Below are positions 15,738-24,046 of a DNA stretch of 35,248 bases, in pieces; position 1 is the stretch's first letter; every line of letters starts with the position of its first letter. The translations under genes and the position numbers were made by a program. The stretch spans positions 1 through 35,248 of the forward strand of contig NZ_JNJP01000040.1 of assembly GCF_000701705.1 (NCBI RefSeq), given 5' to 3'. The DNA is from Bilophila wadsworthia ATCC 49260. Its GTDB lineage: Bacteria > Desulfobacterota > Desulfovibrionia > Desulfovibrionales > Desulfovibrionaceae. Below the pieces are notes generated by a model. The model had not been told where the DNA came from, searched no databases, and saw nothing but the letters and a program-made list of their open reading frames with translations.

Positions 15738-16478
15738 TCAGACTTTGCCGCCGTCTATGCGTATGATCTGACCGTTCACAAAGGAAGACTCCTCGGAAGC
15801 AAGAAAGACCACCATCTTCGCTATTTCTTCCGGTTTTGCACGCCGTTTCATGGCACACTGAGCTATCATGGCTTCTTCTGCCTTGGATTCCATCTGATCT
15901 GCCATTTCTGTATCCACAAGCCCTGGAGCGACGGCGTTGACACGTATTCTCAAATGACCGCATTCTGCAGCAAGCGTTCGGGTAAAGGCCATGACTGCAG
16001 CCTTGGAAAGACCATATGCACAGCTTCCCACCGGCATATCGAGACCGAGTACGGATCCCAAATTGATGATGGAAGCATGACGTCGACGCATCATGTACCG
16101 CAAAAGAAGTTGCGTCAGTTCCATCATAGAAAACAGATTGCTATCGAAAACTTCACGAACCTTAGACATTCCGGTCATCTGAAACAGGCCACCGTGGGCC
16201 ACGCCGGCGTTGTTCACAAGGATATCCACAGGGATTCTGGAGGAAATAAGTCCGCGAACTGCTGTCTTCATCGCCTCGCTGTTCGTCATATCAAAAAACA
16301 ACGGAGAGACCTTGACACTATATTTTGAGGCAATTTCTTCCAGCATGGAAAGGAACTCCGGCGTCTTACGGCGGGCATGAGCAATAACATCAGCCCCGTT
16401 GCGAGCGAATTCTGCCACAAGAGCCTTGCCTATCCCCCTGTTGGTGCCGGTGATGAAGGCAGTTCTTCCCTTAAGCAT
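15738..16478 (-). CDS. Short-chain dehydrogenase/reductase (FabG-like)
   Basis: A classical SDR of 246 residues that would reduce a keto group, possibly of an ACP-bound 3-oxoacyl chain. Motifs are TGTNRGIG (cofactor), VDILVNNAGVAHGG, the catalytic Ser in INLGSVLGLD with YGLSK (Tyr and Lys), and VNAVAPGLVDTEM. The C-terminal FVNGQIIRIDGGKV is the standard SDR ending. I set the start at the ATG at 16478, which has GGAAGGGAAT upstream and overlaps the stop of the KAS III gene; the longer frame from 16514 has no support. Its location between KAS III and the transketolase genes supports work in the acyl pathway, although a sugar substrate is possible. Confidence 0.85.
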   Translation of the reverse strand: MLKGRTAFITGTNRGIGKALVAEFARNGADVIAHARRKTPEFLSMLEEIASKYSVKVSPLFFDMTNSEAMKTAVRGLISSRIPVDILVNNAGVAHGGLFQMTGMSKVREVFDSNLFSMMELTQLLLRYMMRRRHASIINLGSVLGLDMPVGSCAYGLSKAAVMAFTRTLAAECGHLRIRVNAVAPGLVDTEMADQMESKAEEAMIAQCAMKRRAKPEEIAKMVVFLASEESSFVNGQIIRIDGGKV

Positions 16479-17613
16479 TATTCCCTTCCTTAAAGTAGGA
16501 TATCCAGTAGTCAATCTTTTGCTGACGATTCATGTTACCGGCAGGAGTATGATGGAGATGTACAGGAGAGATGTATGCTCCTTCCATATCAACAAGACAG
16601 AACCCCCACGAAAGTCCTACTCCAAATGTAGCCAGACAGACATTCTTTGCAGGTTTCTGACTGAGCTGACGACATATATCAACAGTCACTGCTGCAGAAC
16701 CACAGTTTCCATATTGTGAAAAGGTCTCTGCAGAATACTTGTCCCCAGGAACTCCGGCATACATGGCCACAGTACGTACAATCTGCTTATTGGCTTGGTG
16801 AAAGGCAAAATAATCTATGTATTCCATGCTCTTGCCAGAAAATTCAAGAATATCTTTGATACCTTTTGGCCCCACATCCGTCGTGAACTTAAACACGTCA
16901 AGTCCCTTCATGATGTCATCGCAGAGCCGCCACACATTACCCGTAGCGTCTGTAATTTCCAATCCGGCAATATCCGAGAACATGGGCAGACTGTAACCGC
17001 CAGCCGGAGCAATGAGTTTATTCCAACATGTGCCGCGAGTACCCGTGATAAAAAACGAGGGACGAAGTTCGTCCGTATACTCAAGAAGCGTGGCCGTTCC
17101 TGCATCGCCGAACAACATATTGGAATTACGGTTACGTCTGTCGGAATGGCGACTCGTAATATCGCCAGCAAGCACAAGGCACTTCTTTGCTCCCCCACCG
17201 GAAATAAGGGAATGGGCCGTCAGCAATCCGTGAACATAGGCAGAACATGCAAGACCAGAAATATCAAAACACGTACAATTCTCACTGAGAGCGAGACGTC
17301 CTTGAATAACGCAGGCAGAGGCGGGATAGTGGTAATCGTGCGATGTGGACACTACAATAAGAGCATCTATGCTGTCCTTGTCGACATTCAGGGCAGAAAG
17401 AAGTTCTCGGGCTGCCGCTTCGCAAAGATCGGAATTGGTAGTACGTTCATCCGCCACATGGCGTTTGCCGAGACCGAGGATTTTCTTATTTCGCTCCAGA
17501 AGTTTCACATCGTTATTAAAGAACGCCAGCTCATCATCAATGCGAATGAAATCCTCCGGAACAACGCAGGTTATGCCGCTGATTTTGACATGTTCAAACC
17601 TTGTTCTGGACAT
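16471..17613 (-). CDS. 3-oxoacyl-ACP synthase III-like enzyme, second copy
   Basis: A 380-residue KAS III (FabH-like) thiolase-fold enzyme. The catalytic set is complete: Cys123 in DISGLACSAYVHGLL, His272 in YFAFHQANKQIV and Asn303 in FSQYGNCGSAAVTV. It is longer than housekeeping FabH (about 320 residues) because of an insert with ITDATGNVWRLCDDIMKGLDV and a C-terminal tail, NMNRQQKIDYWISYFKEG. The first KAS III of this array shares the same tail. The enzyme would condense an acyl-CoA starter with malonyl-ACP, or transfer an acyl group. It lies 3 bp after an SDR gene and overlaps the next SDR. Duplication of KAS III in a glycan island suggests two different condensations or one condensation plus one acyl transfer. 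Confidence 0.88.
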   Translation of the reverse strand: MSRTRFEHVKISGITCVVPEDFIRIDDELAFFNNDVKLLERNKKILGLGKRHVADERTTNSDLCEAAARELLSALNVDKDSIDALIVVSTSHDYHYPASACVIQGRLALSENCTCFDISGLACSAYVHGLLTAHSLISGGGAKKCLVLAGDITSRHSDRRNRNSNMLFGDAGTATLLEYTDELRPSFFITGTRGTCWNKLIAPAGGYSLPMFSDIAGLEITDATGNVWRLCDDIMKGLDVFKFTTDVGPKGIKDILEFSGKSMEYIDYFAFHQANKQIVRTVAMYAGVPGDKYSAETFSQYGNCGSAAVTVDICRQLSQKPAKNVCLATFGVGLSWGFCLVDMEGAYISPVHLHHTPAGNMNRQQKIDYWISYFKEGNNA

Positions 17614-17616
17614 GAG

Positions 17617-18351
17617 TTATATTGCTCCACAATCAATAATATAGTTCTGAGCCGTTATCCATTTGGACTGTTCAGAAAGAAGAAAGACTACGACATTGGC
17701 GACATCGGAAACCTTGCCCAAACCAAAAGGATACTTTCCTTCTGCATAGGAACGCGTAATATCGTCTACCATCTCTGTTTCTATTACAGTAGGAGATACG
17801 CAGTTGACTCTGAGTCCAGCAGGTGCAAGCTCACGAGCAACAGATCGCATTGTAGCAATAAGCGCCCCTTTTGATCCCGCATAGGAGGTCATGCCGGGAT
17901 CACAATGGACACCTGCAGATGAAGCAATAAAAACCATCGCACTTCTATTTCCGTTATTATTCCGCTTGTCGGCAAATCCTTTTGCCATAAAAACAGGGGC
18001 AAAGTAATTGACATCAAAAAGACTGTGAATGGCAGGCAGATCTACGGCCCTGAGAGGCTGAAGTTCCCCCACACCGGCGCAATATGCCATGCCCTGAAAC
18101 TTGCCGTATTTTTCGCGGAGCTGCTTTACATAGGAAGGCAATCCGGCGATATCTTCAACAAGATCTTTCTGTTCAAGAAAAACATTCTCCGGGAAACGGG
18201 CTTTTTCCTTCATGGCCTGCAAACGCTCTTCATTGCGTCCGATACCGATAACCGTTGCGCCAAGCTCATTGAGCAACAGGGCAACGCCCCTGCCTATGCC
18301 CGAAGATGCCCCCGTCACGATGAAGCGCTGCTCTGCTGCAAAGGAAATCAT
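17617..18351 (-). CDS. Short-chain dehydrogenase/reductase, first copy
   Basis: An SDR of 244 residues. The cofactor loop is TGASSGIG (13-20) and the catalytic residues are in VFIASSAGVHCDPGMTSYAGSKG. The usual NNAG is replaced by YCAG in GMAYCAGVGELQPL, a variation tolerated in the family. The C-terminal region has VNCVSPTVIETEM and ends IIDCGAI rather than the common DGG. It lies one base after the ACP gene and 3 bp before KAS III copy 2. Reduction of a 3-oxoacyl-ACP to the 3-hydroxyacyl form is the likely role. It is clearly different from the SDR at 15738-16478, so two distinct reductions are implied. Confidence 0.85.
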   Translation of the reverse strand: MISFAAEQRFIVTGASSGIGRGVALLLNELGATVIGIGRNEERLQAMKEKARFPENVFLEQKDLVEDIAGLPSYVKQLREKYGKFQGMAYCAGVGELQPLRAVDLPAIHSLFDVNYFAPVFMAKGFADKRNNNGNRSAMVFIASSAGVHCDPGMTSYAGSKGALIATMRSVARELAPAGLRVNCVSPTVIETEMVDDITRSYAEGKYPFGLGKVSDVANVVVFLLSEQSKWITAQNYIIDCGAI

Positions 18352-18352
18352 G

Positions 18353-18571
18353 TTACAGACCTGCCTTGACTGCGATGTCTTCCAAGGTTTTTATGTCCAA
18401 ATAGTCGGAAATACTCGTCTTCACGCCGAAATTCTTGTCCAGAAAGGCCATGGTGGCCATCACGGCAAGCGAGTCCCATTCATCCAGTTCTTCAAGCACC
18501 GTTTCAAAGCTGAGGGTTTCTTCAGTCTGAAGGACATCCTGCATTTCCGTAAGAAATTCATCACGCGTCAT
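18353..18571 (-). CDS. Acyl carrier protein, first copy
   Basis: A 72-residue ACP with the phosphopantetheine Ser34 in ELDEWDSLAVMATMAFLDK. Helix III follows as VKTSISDYLDIKTLEDIA. The protein is strongly acidic, as expected. It is located 2 bp after KAS III copy 1 and one base before the SDR, the tight order condensing enzyme, carrier, reductase. The carrier would hold the growing acyl chain for the two flanking enzymes. Similar ACP/KAS III/SDR sets accompany 4-amino-sugar genes in the viosamine flagellin glycosylation islands of Pseudomonas, where an acyl group ends up on the 4-amino position. Confidence 0.9.
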   Translation of the reverse strand: MTRDEFLTEMQDVLQTEETLSFETVLEELDEWDSLAVMATMAFLDKNFGVKTSISDYLDIKTLEDIAVKAGL

Positions 18572-18573
18572 GG

Positions 18574-19704
18574 TTATTCTCCTTTAAAGTGTTTAATCCA
18601 GTGTTCAATCTGTTGCTCTCTGTTCATTCTGTTCACCGGGGGAACATAGGTAGAGATACCGCCATTATACAGCCCTGTAAGATCCACGGCTGTAGCTCCC
18701 CATGAAAGGCCGATGCCGAATGCGCAGAAAATCGTTTTTTTCAGCTCCGCATTTTCGGGCTGATCGCAAAGCACCATTACTACAGAATTGGTGGAGTTAT
18801 TCGCATACTTGGAAAAAACATCAGTAGGCGCTTTTTCCGCGGGAATTTCCGCTTTTTCTATGACATTCTCCACTATCTGCTTATTGGCCTGATGAATGGC
18901 AAAAAGATCCACATCCTCTTTTTTCCATCCCGCTGCGGCAATAATTTCTGCCAGAAGAGACGGGGCGACTTCCATGGTGAAATTAAAGACATCTTCACCC
19001 TTCATCATTCCCTGCTGGGCAGTCCACCTGTTTCCCGCGGCATCTTCTACAGATAAGTCAATTGATGCAGCATCATATGGAAGACGCATGCCGCCAAACG
19101 GGTGAATGATTTTATCCCAGCCGCTGCCGTCACATCCCATAACGAAAGTCGCGGTCCGTTCTTCTTCCGTCCTTTTCAGGAACGTGGCAGACGCAGCGTC
19201 TCCAAAAACTTGCGCAGCCTTTCTGTTCGTCTGATCCGTGGCTCTGGCACAGAGATCACCGACAAGCAAAAGACAATTGCTTACAGCTCCGCTTGCTATC
19301 ATGGCATGGGCGATCCATAAGCCATGTACATAGCCCGAACAGCCGAGATTTATATCCAAAGAAGGACAAGACTTCCTCAAACCAAGTTCTCCGTGAGCTA
19401 TACAGGCATCACACGGCTCTGGGAAGTCAGGTTTTTGGTTGACAAAGATAAGAAGCTCTATGTCCCCTGCTGCGAGAGACATCTCACTCATCAACTTTCT
19501 TGCAGCATCTACGGCAAGATCCGTCACAGTTGTATTTTCATCAGCTATATAGCGACGCCCATAGCCCATCATCTTTTTTGCCCGGGCAAGTTTTTTAGAA
19601 GAGCCTCCAAAGAATTCGAGCTCATCATCAATATCAATAAAGTGTTGAGGCAGAACACTTTTTACACCCGCTATGCGAACATGAGAAAAGTGAGACTCAC
19701 TCAT
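18574..19704 (-). CDS. 3-oxoacyl-ACP synthase III-like enzyme, first copy
   Basis: A 376-residue KAS III-like enzyme with Cys122 in LDINLGCSGYVHGLW, His271 in LFAIHQANKQIVEN and Asn302 in FSKYANNSTNSVVMVL, so the Cys-His-Asn triad is present. Both paralogues share the N-terminal pattern IDDELEFF, the HQANKQIV block and the C-terminal MNREQQIEHWIKHFKGE tail. The residues around the active Cys and Asn differ, which points to different substrates. The ATG at 19704 follows AAGGAGGATAAATAAAA, one of the strongest ribosome binding sites in the array, and it starts the ACP-KAS-SDR block. It probably makes a 3-oxoacyl-ACP from an acyl-CoA starter. Confidence 0.88.
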   Translation of the reverse strand: MSESHFSHVRIAGVKSVLPQHFIDIDDELEFFGGSSKKLARAKKMMGYGRRYIADENTTVTDLAVDAARKLMSEMSLAAGDIELLIFVNQKPDFPEPCDACIAHGELGLRKSCPSLDINLGCSGYVHGLWIAHAMIASGAVSNCLLLVGDLCARATDQTNRKAAQVFGDAASATFLKRTEEERTATFVMGCDGSGWDKIIHPFGGMRLPYDAASIDLSVEDAAGNRWTAQQGMMKGEDVFNFTMEVAPSLLAEIIAAAGWKKEDVDLFAIHQANKQIVENVIEKAEIPAEKAPTDVFSKYANNSTNSVVMVLCDQPENAELKKTIFCAFGIGLSWGATAVDLTGLYNGGISTYVPPVNRMNREQQIEHWIKHFKGE

Positions 19705-19706
19705 TT

Positions 19707-20456
19707 TTATTTATCCTCCTTACTGTACACCTTTCTCAGCACATAAAGCTCCTTATAAATAATTCTTCCATAATTCTGATAAATACGCAGCATAGAATAA
19801 TTATTAGATGATACAACAGTCTTTGTTCCTTCTACAGAACGAACGGTATCTAAGATCTGAAAGACACCATACCCTTCTCCTTGATGTTCTGAAAAAACAC
19901 CCCCTAATATACCATCTTCTACACCAGTTTTTTCATCACGAACATTGATGCCGAAAGAAATTTCCTTATCGTTTACCTTTAAAAGCCACATCCAAGAGTT
20001 CGGCTTTTCAAAAAGATCCCAGCACCAATTTTTGTAGCGTATACAGGCAACATCCATACCGAGTAAAGGATCAAGACTTACCCTGTCCGTTGAAAACATA
20101 CCGGGAGTGATCTTGTCTATGACTCTGCCCCATGCCGCACACGTTTTTTCCACGGTGACCCGCTCTGCTCCGTTCATCCACTCTTTAATCTGATCCGGCG
20201 TTTCTAATGGTGCAAAATGATCTTTCAAATAAAGTTGCGTTTCCATAAAACGAAAACCGACATCTTCCAGCGCGTGGAGAACATTCAAGTTTCCTACGGG
20301 CATCTTAATAGTAACGTATGCATGATAAAAATTTTGTGCACGCAAATCTTCTAAAATACTTTCAGCCCCCTTTTTAAGATCCCTTTTGTCCAAAACAATT
20401 TCATAAGCATCATAACCCAAATTGCGCTTTTCCCAAACGGCTTTCACTATTTTCAC
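19707..20456 (-). CDS. WecD-like GNAT N-acyltransferase
   Basis: About 249 residues with the architecture of WecD/RffC, the dTDP-Fuc4N acetyltransferase. The N-terminal half has RNLGYDAYEIVLD and the MPVGNLNVLHALEDVGFRFM block (WecD has the corresponding separate-strand domain). The GNAT core follows with GILGGVFSEHQGEGYGVFQI as the cofactor loop and SSNNYSMLRIYQNYGRIIY at the end. The GTG at 20456 overlaps the glycosyltransferase stop (TAGTG). It lies one gene downstream of wecE, its expected metabolic partner, and directly upstream of KAS III/ACP, so the acyl donor may be an ACP- or CoA-bound hydroxyacyl chain rather than acetyl-CoA. Assignment to WecD function is by remembered similarity and context. 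Confidence 0.68.
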   Translation of the reverse strand: MKIVKAVWEKRNLGYDAYEIVLDKRDLKKGAESILEDLRAQNFYHAYVTIKMPVGNLNVLHALEDVGFRFMETQLYLKDHFAPLETPDQIKEWMNGAERVTVEKTCAAWGRVIDKITPGMFSTDRVSLDPLLGMDVACIRYKNWCWDLFEKPNSWMWLLKVNDKEISFGINVRDEKTGVEDGILGGVFSEHQGEGYGVFQILDTVRSVEGTKTVVSSNNYSMLRIYQNYGRIIYKELYVLRKVYSKEDK

Positions 20457-21880
20457 TACGATATTCCTTTAAACTGATAGACAATTTCTGAATTCAACTG
20501 TGTATAGTATAATTCAAGCATATCGGAATTATCTATAAGCTCATAAAGATGGAGTTTGCACGATTCCCCCTCGTATCTATCCAAGTAAAACTGATAATTT
20601 TCGTCCATTTCTATTTTACGCAATATTTTACTAGAAAGTAACTTTTCTATTCCTCTTAAAAAATCTTTATTATTGTCATACATATAAGGGAAATTAGGTC
20701 GTTGATATTCATGAAAAGACCACAGAGCATTCTCTCTATTTATCTTAACAACAGCAGGAACTTTCAGTCGCATAAGATCAATCATGGTTAATGCTGCAGA
20801 AACTGGAAAACTGTCAATAAAAACATCAGCACAGCAGAATATTAGCTCATACTTTGGAGTCAAAGGATGAATAATGAGTCTATTGCGACTTTTAGAGCCT
20901 TCAAAAATTTTTTCAATAATTACCTTTTCAGTTTCTGAAAAATTCGAAATAATTATATGTTTAACATTCTGATTTCTATCTAATAGATGCTTTATTACCT
21001 TGAAATATTCCGATGTATCTGAGCTATCAAAAAATTTATAGGAAGAACCACCAGAGATGGTACAAAGTTCAACATCGCTCACACCAAGACTTCGCCTGCA
21101 TGCTAAAATTTCTTCTGCGGTAAATGTTGGGAACTGCTTTAACCTTTTACTTAAGATACCAACCACATGGGTTTTTAAACATTTTCGCAGTTTCTGCGTC
21201 ACATATGCAGTGACAGGCATCCCCTCCAAAATAATATCCGCAAAACTTATTCCAAGATTTGGATAATGTGACGCATGTGGGCAATAATATACTTTTATTT
21301 TTGTATATTTTTTAATCATTGAAAGTAATAAAGTACCATATATATCATCAGGATGAATAAAAACAAAAATAACTTTTGGGGAAAAGTTACATATATCATA
21401 AAATAAATTTATAGTATCTTTCTTCCATCGTATATTCCCTATATCTTTTCCTGATATTAAAGCAAACTTTTTAATATAAGACATTATTTGTGGGGCATAT
21501 TTCCAAGACGAAGAATAACTTGTAAGAAATATAGATTGTGTATATTTATCATTTAGAATATCCATTAAATCCTGAATACACTTACTATGTCCTCCATTGT
21601 CATATAATTCTGTAGCTAGAACGGAGACCCTAGTTGTGTATGGGCTACTATCCATACTTTTTACAGGAGGAATAATGCGCTCTAATTCTTTATCAAAATT
21701 TCGAGTATCGAAGTTTTTATTTTTTTGAAATTCATATATGATGCGACTTATAGGTGTAGTTCTACTCCATACAGGAATGCCCAAAAAATAATATATAAAC
21801 ATCCCTTGGAAAGATTTAACTTTAAAAAAAGTTATCTTTCCAATCTTTAGTTTGTCCTTTTTCCACTGCAAAAAGGACAT
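20456..21880 (-). CDS. GT-B-like glycosyltransferase, divergent
   Basis: A protein of about 474 residues that I cannot assign to a numbered family. It resembles GT-B glycosyltransferases: an N-terminal domain with SVLATELYDNGGHSKCIQDL, which recalls the glycine-rich acceptor loop, and a C-terminal domain with ELCTISGGSSYKFF, HIIISNFSETEKVIIE, and LTPKYELIFCCADVFIDSF before a run of hydrophobic residues. The start is taken as the ATG at 21880, which overlaps the wecE stop (TGATG); a TTG at 21892 is the longer alternative. It is distinctly more AT-rich than wecE and the acyl genes around it, so it may have been exchanged separately. By position it could transfer the 4-amino-4,6-dideoxyhexose, but that is inference. 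Confidence 0.6.
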   Translation of the reverse strand: MSFLQWKKDKLKIGKITFFKVKSFQGMFIYYFLGIPVWSRTTPISRIIYEFQKNKNFDTRNFDKELERIIPPVKSMDSSPYTTRVSVLATELYDNGGHSKCIQDLMDILNDKYTQSIFLTSYSSSWKYAPQIMSYIKKFALISGKDIGNIRWKKDTINLFYDICNFSPKVIFVFIHPDDIYGTLLLSMIKKYTKIKVYYCPHASHYPNLGISFADIILEGMPVTAYVTQKLRKCLKTHVVGILSKRLKQFPTFTAEEILACRRSLGVSDVELCTISGGSSYKFFDSSDTSEYFKVIKHLLDRNQNVKHIIISNFSETEKVIIEKIFEGSKSRNRLIIHPLTPKYELIFCCADVFIDSFPVSAALTMIDLMRLKVPAVVKINRENALWSFHEYQRPNFPYMYDNNKDFLRGIEKLLSSKILRKIEMDENYQFYLDRYEGESCKLHLYELIDNSDMLELYYTQLNSEIVYQFKGIS

Positions 21881-23007
21881 CATCCTCTCCAAAATTTGAA
21901 AACCTGTTCGATAATATAATCCTGTTGTTCATCTTTGAGACCATAAAACAATGGTAGCCGTACTAATGTATCACTGACATGCTTAGTTACATTTAACTCG
22001 CCGCACGCTCTGCCATACTTTTTACCTGCAGGTGATGAATGCAAGGGAATGTAGTGGAAAACACACAAAATTTCCTTTTCTTTCATCCTGGAAATAAATC
22101 TTGTACGAGTTTCCAGATCAGGACACCGCAGGTAAAACATATGAGCATTCTGCTCACAGTTTTCAGGGCAGTATGGCAAACAGACGCCATATTCGGATAG
22201 GCATTTAAAGGCGTCATAATAACGCTGCCATAAGTGCTTACGGTAACTATTGATCTCAGCCATTTTTTCAAGCTGGGGTAACAGATAGGCCGCAACCATA
22301 TCACTGGGAAGATAGGACGAGCCAAGAGCAAGCCATGTATATTTATCAATCTGACCACGTAGAAAACGACTTCTATCCGTTCCCTTTTCTCGTACTATCT
22401 CAGCAGATTCGACAAGATCTGGATTATTGACAATCAGAGCACCTCCCTCGCCGCTGGAAATATTTTTTGTTTCATGAAAAGAGTAGCAACCTAGATCAGA
22501 CATGGTACCGGCAACTTTTCCCTTGTATGTACTGCCTATGGCCTGTGCTGCATCTTCAACCACATGAATATTATAGACAGCTGCAATATCATTGATAGTA
22601 TCCATTTCAGCACAGACTCCGGCATAATGCACGGGCACAATGACCTTTGTGCTGGGAGTGATGGCTTTTTCGAGAAGCCTTTCGTCCAGATTCAAAGTAT
22701 CATCACGAATATCGACGAAAACAAGTTTTGCTCCGCGCAAAGCAAAAGAGGATGCTGTTGTTATAAACGTATAGGAAGGACAAATAACCTCATCTCCAGG
22801 TTGAATATCAAGTAGCAAAGCTGACATTTCCAAGGCTGCCGTACAAGAATTCGTAAGTAGAGCCTTCTTACACTTGGTATAGCCTTCCAGAAACTTGTTG
22901 CATTGCTTGGTAAATGTCCCGTCACCACATATATGCCTATCGGCAATAGCGTTCCTGATATGATCTAACTCTGTGCCACAGACCGGAGCCTCGTTAAAAT
23001 TGATCAT
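21880..23007 (-). CDS. wecE: dTDP-4-amino-4,6-dideoxygalactose transaminase (WecE/RffA-like)
   Basis: A PLP-dependent sugar aminotransferase of the DegT/DnrJ/EryC1 fold, 375 residues. It follows the WecE pattern closely: NEAPVCGTELDHIRNAI, CGDGTFTKQC, LLTNSCTAALEMSALLLDIQ, PVHYAGVCAEMDTI, VVEDAAQAIGSTYKG and the PLP Lys181 in YSFHETKNISSGEGGA. REKGTDRSRFLRGQIDKYTW and VFHYIPLHSSPAGKKYG also match. It would convert the RfbB product dTDP-4-keto-6-deoxyglucose to dTDP-4-amino-4,6-dideoxygalactose using glutamate. The ATG at 23007 (MINFNEAP) has AGGGA at correct distance and fits the family start; an ATG two codons earlier is less good. An AT-rich 141-bp gap (23008-23148) separates it from rfbD and might hold an internal promoter, although I see no convincing one. 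Confidence 0.88.
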   Translation of the reverse strand: MINFNEAPVCGTELDHIRNAIADRHICGDGTFTKQCNKFLEGYTKCKKALLTNSCTAALEMSALLLDIQPGDEVICPSYTFITTASSFALRGAKLVFVDIRDDTLNLDERLLEKAITPSTKVIVPVHYAGVCAEMDTINDIAAVYNIHVVEDAAQAIGSTYKGKVAGTMSDLGCYSFHETKNISSGEGGALIVNNPDLVESAEIVREKGTDRSRFLRGQIDKYTWLALGSSYLPSDMVAAYLLPQLEKMAEINSYRKHLWQRYYDAFKCLSEYGVCLPYCPENCEQNAHMFYLRCPDLETRTRFISRMKEKEILCVFHYIPLHSSPAGKKYGRACGELNVTKHVSDTLVRLPLFYGLKDEQQDYIIEQVFKFWRG

Positions 23008-23148
23008 AGTCATCCCTGTGTGCCCTATTAATTTTCAAAGTTCAACTTGTCACCTAATATAAGGTAAAATCAAAAATAAACGCCATTATCCAGAATTTTG
23101 CAAGTGCTTATCGTTGTATAATAAAATTGTGCATAAAGCGATAGCTAC

Positions 23149-24009
23149 CTAACACAGCTGTATATTTTCATTTTTTACCATGAACTCCTCAAACTCCCTT
23201 TCCCAGTGCGGCATAGGAGGCAGGTTATAGAGAGCAAGCATTTTTTTCTCCAAGCGGGAATTGGCCGGGCGACGGGCCGGAGTGACGTACTCTGCTGAAG
23301 AGCAGGGAACAACCTTCTGCGATTTACCAGCCAGCTCAAAAATCCTGCGGGCAAAATCATACCAAGTCGCTTCTCCTTCGCATGTCAGGTGAAATGTACC
23401 GACAAGCTCAGGACGTATGAGGAGCTCCCGAAGCGCTCTAACGACGGCAAAAGTACTTGTCGGATTTCCATGCTGATCATTAACGACTTTCAGAACATTA
23501 CGACTGCCGTCAGCTAGTTTCAGCATAGTGTGCACAAAGCTTGGACCACCGGGACCATAGAGCCATGAAATACGGACAATAATATGATTCGGACAGTGCG
23601 TACGAACAGCCTGCTCCCCTGCCCATTTACTTTGTCCATAAACGTTGATACCGCCGGTCGGCGTATCAAACTCGGTATACGGTCTTTCAGAGTCTCCTGA
23701 AAAAACGTAGTCAGTGGATATGGCGATGAGTCTAATACCGTTACGCTGGCAAGCTGAGGCCACATTGGCGGAACCGACCGCATTGATTTTCCAAGCCATA
23801 TCAGGGCAAGTCTCACATTTGTCCACATCGGTCATGGCCGCGCAATGGATAAGCACATCCGGCTTGCAGGATCTACATACAGCATCAATTCCAGCAGCAT
23901 CGGTAATATCGGCTTCAGGCAAGCCGGCCACAACAACTTCATGTTCTCGAAACTCCCCACGCAAAGTGCGACCAAGCATTCCTTTGCCACCAGTGATAAG
24001 AATTTTCAT
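23149..24009 (-). CDS. rfbD: dTDP-4-dehydrorhamnose reductase
   Basis: An extended SDR of 286 residues, last enzyme of dTDP-L-rhamnose synthesis; it reduces dTDP-4-keto-L-rhamnose with NAD(P)H. Features are the N-terminal ILITGGKGMLGRTLRGEF, IHCAAMTDVDKCETCPDMAW, ISTDYVFSGDSERPYTEFD with the active Thr-Asp-Tyr region, YGQSKWAGEQAVR (YxxxK) and RISWLYGPGGPSFVHTML. The C-terminal TPARRPANSRLEKKML is characteristic of RfbD/RmlD. The gene follows rfbC after a 37-bp gap. All four rhamnose genes are present and complete in the order B, A, C, D. Confidence 0.95.
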   Translation of the reverse strand: MKILITGGKGMLGRTLRGEFREHEVVVAGLPEADITDAAGIDAVCRSCKPDVLIHCAAMTDVDKCETCPDMAWKINAVGSANVASACQRNGIRLIAISTDYVFSGDSERPYTEFDTPTGGINVYGQSKWAGEQAVRTHCPNHIIVRISWLYGPGGPSFVHTMLKLADGSRNVLKVVNDQHGNPTSTFAVVRALRELLIRPELVGTFHLTCEGEATWYDFARRIFELAGKSQKVVPCSSAEYVTPARRPANSRLEKKMLALYNLPPMPHWEREFEEFMVKNENIQLC

Positions 24010-24046
24010 GAAAATAATCCGTTGTTAGCACAAGATTGTCTGTAAC

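Noticed and set aside
16795..17874. A 359-codon plus-strand frame across KAS III copy 2 and an SDR
   Set aside because: Spans two well-supported minus-strand genes and has no recognisable motif; antisense shadow.
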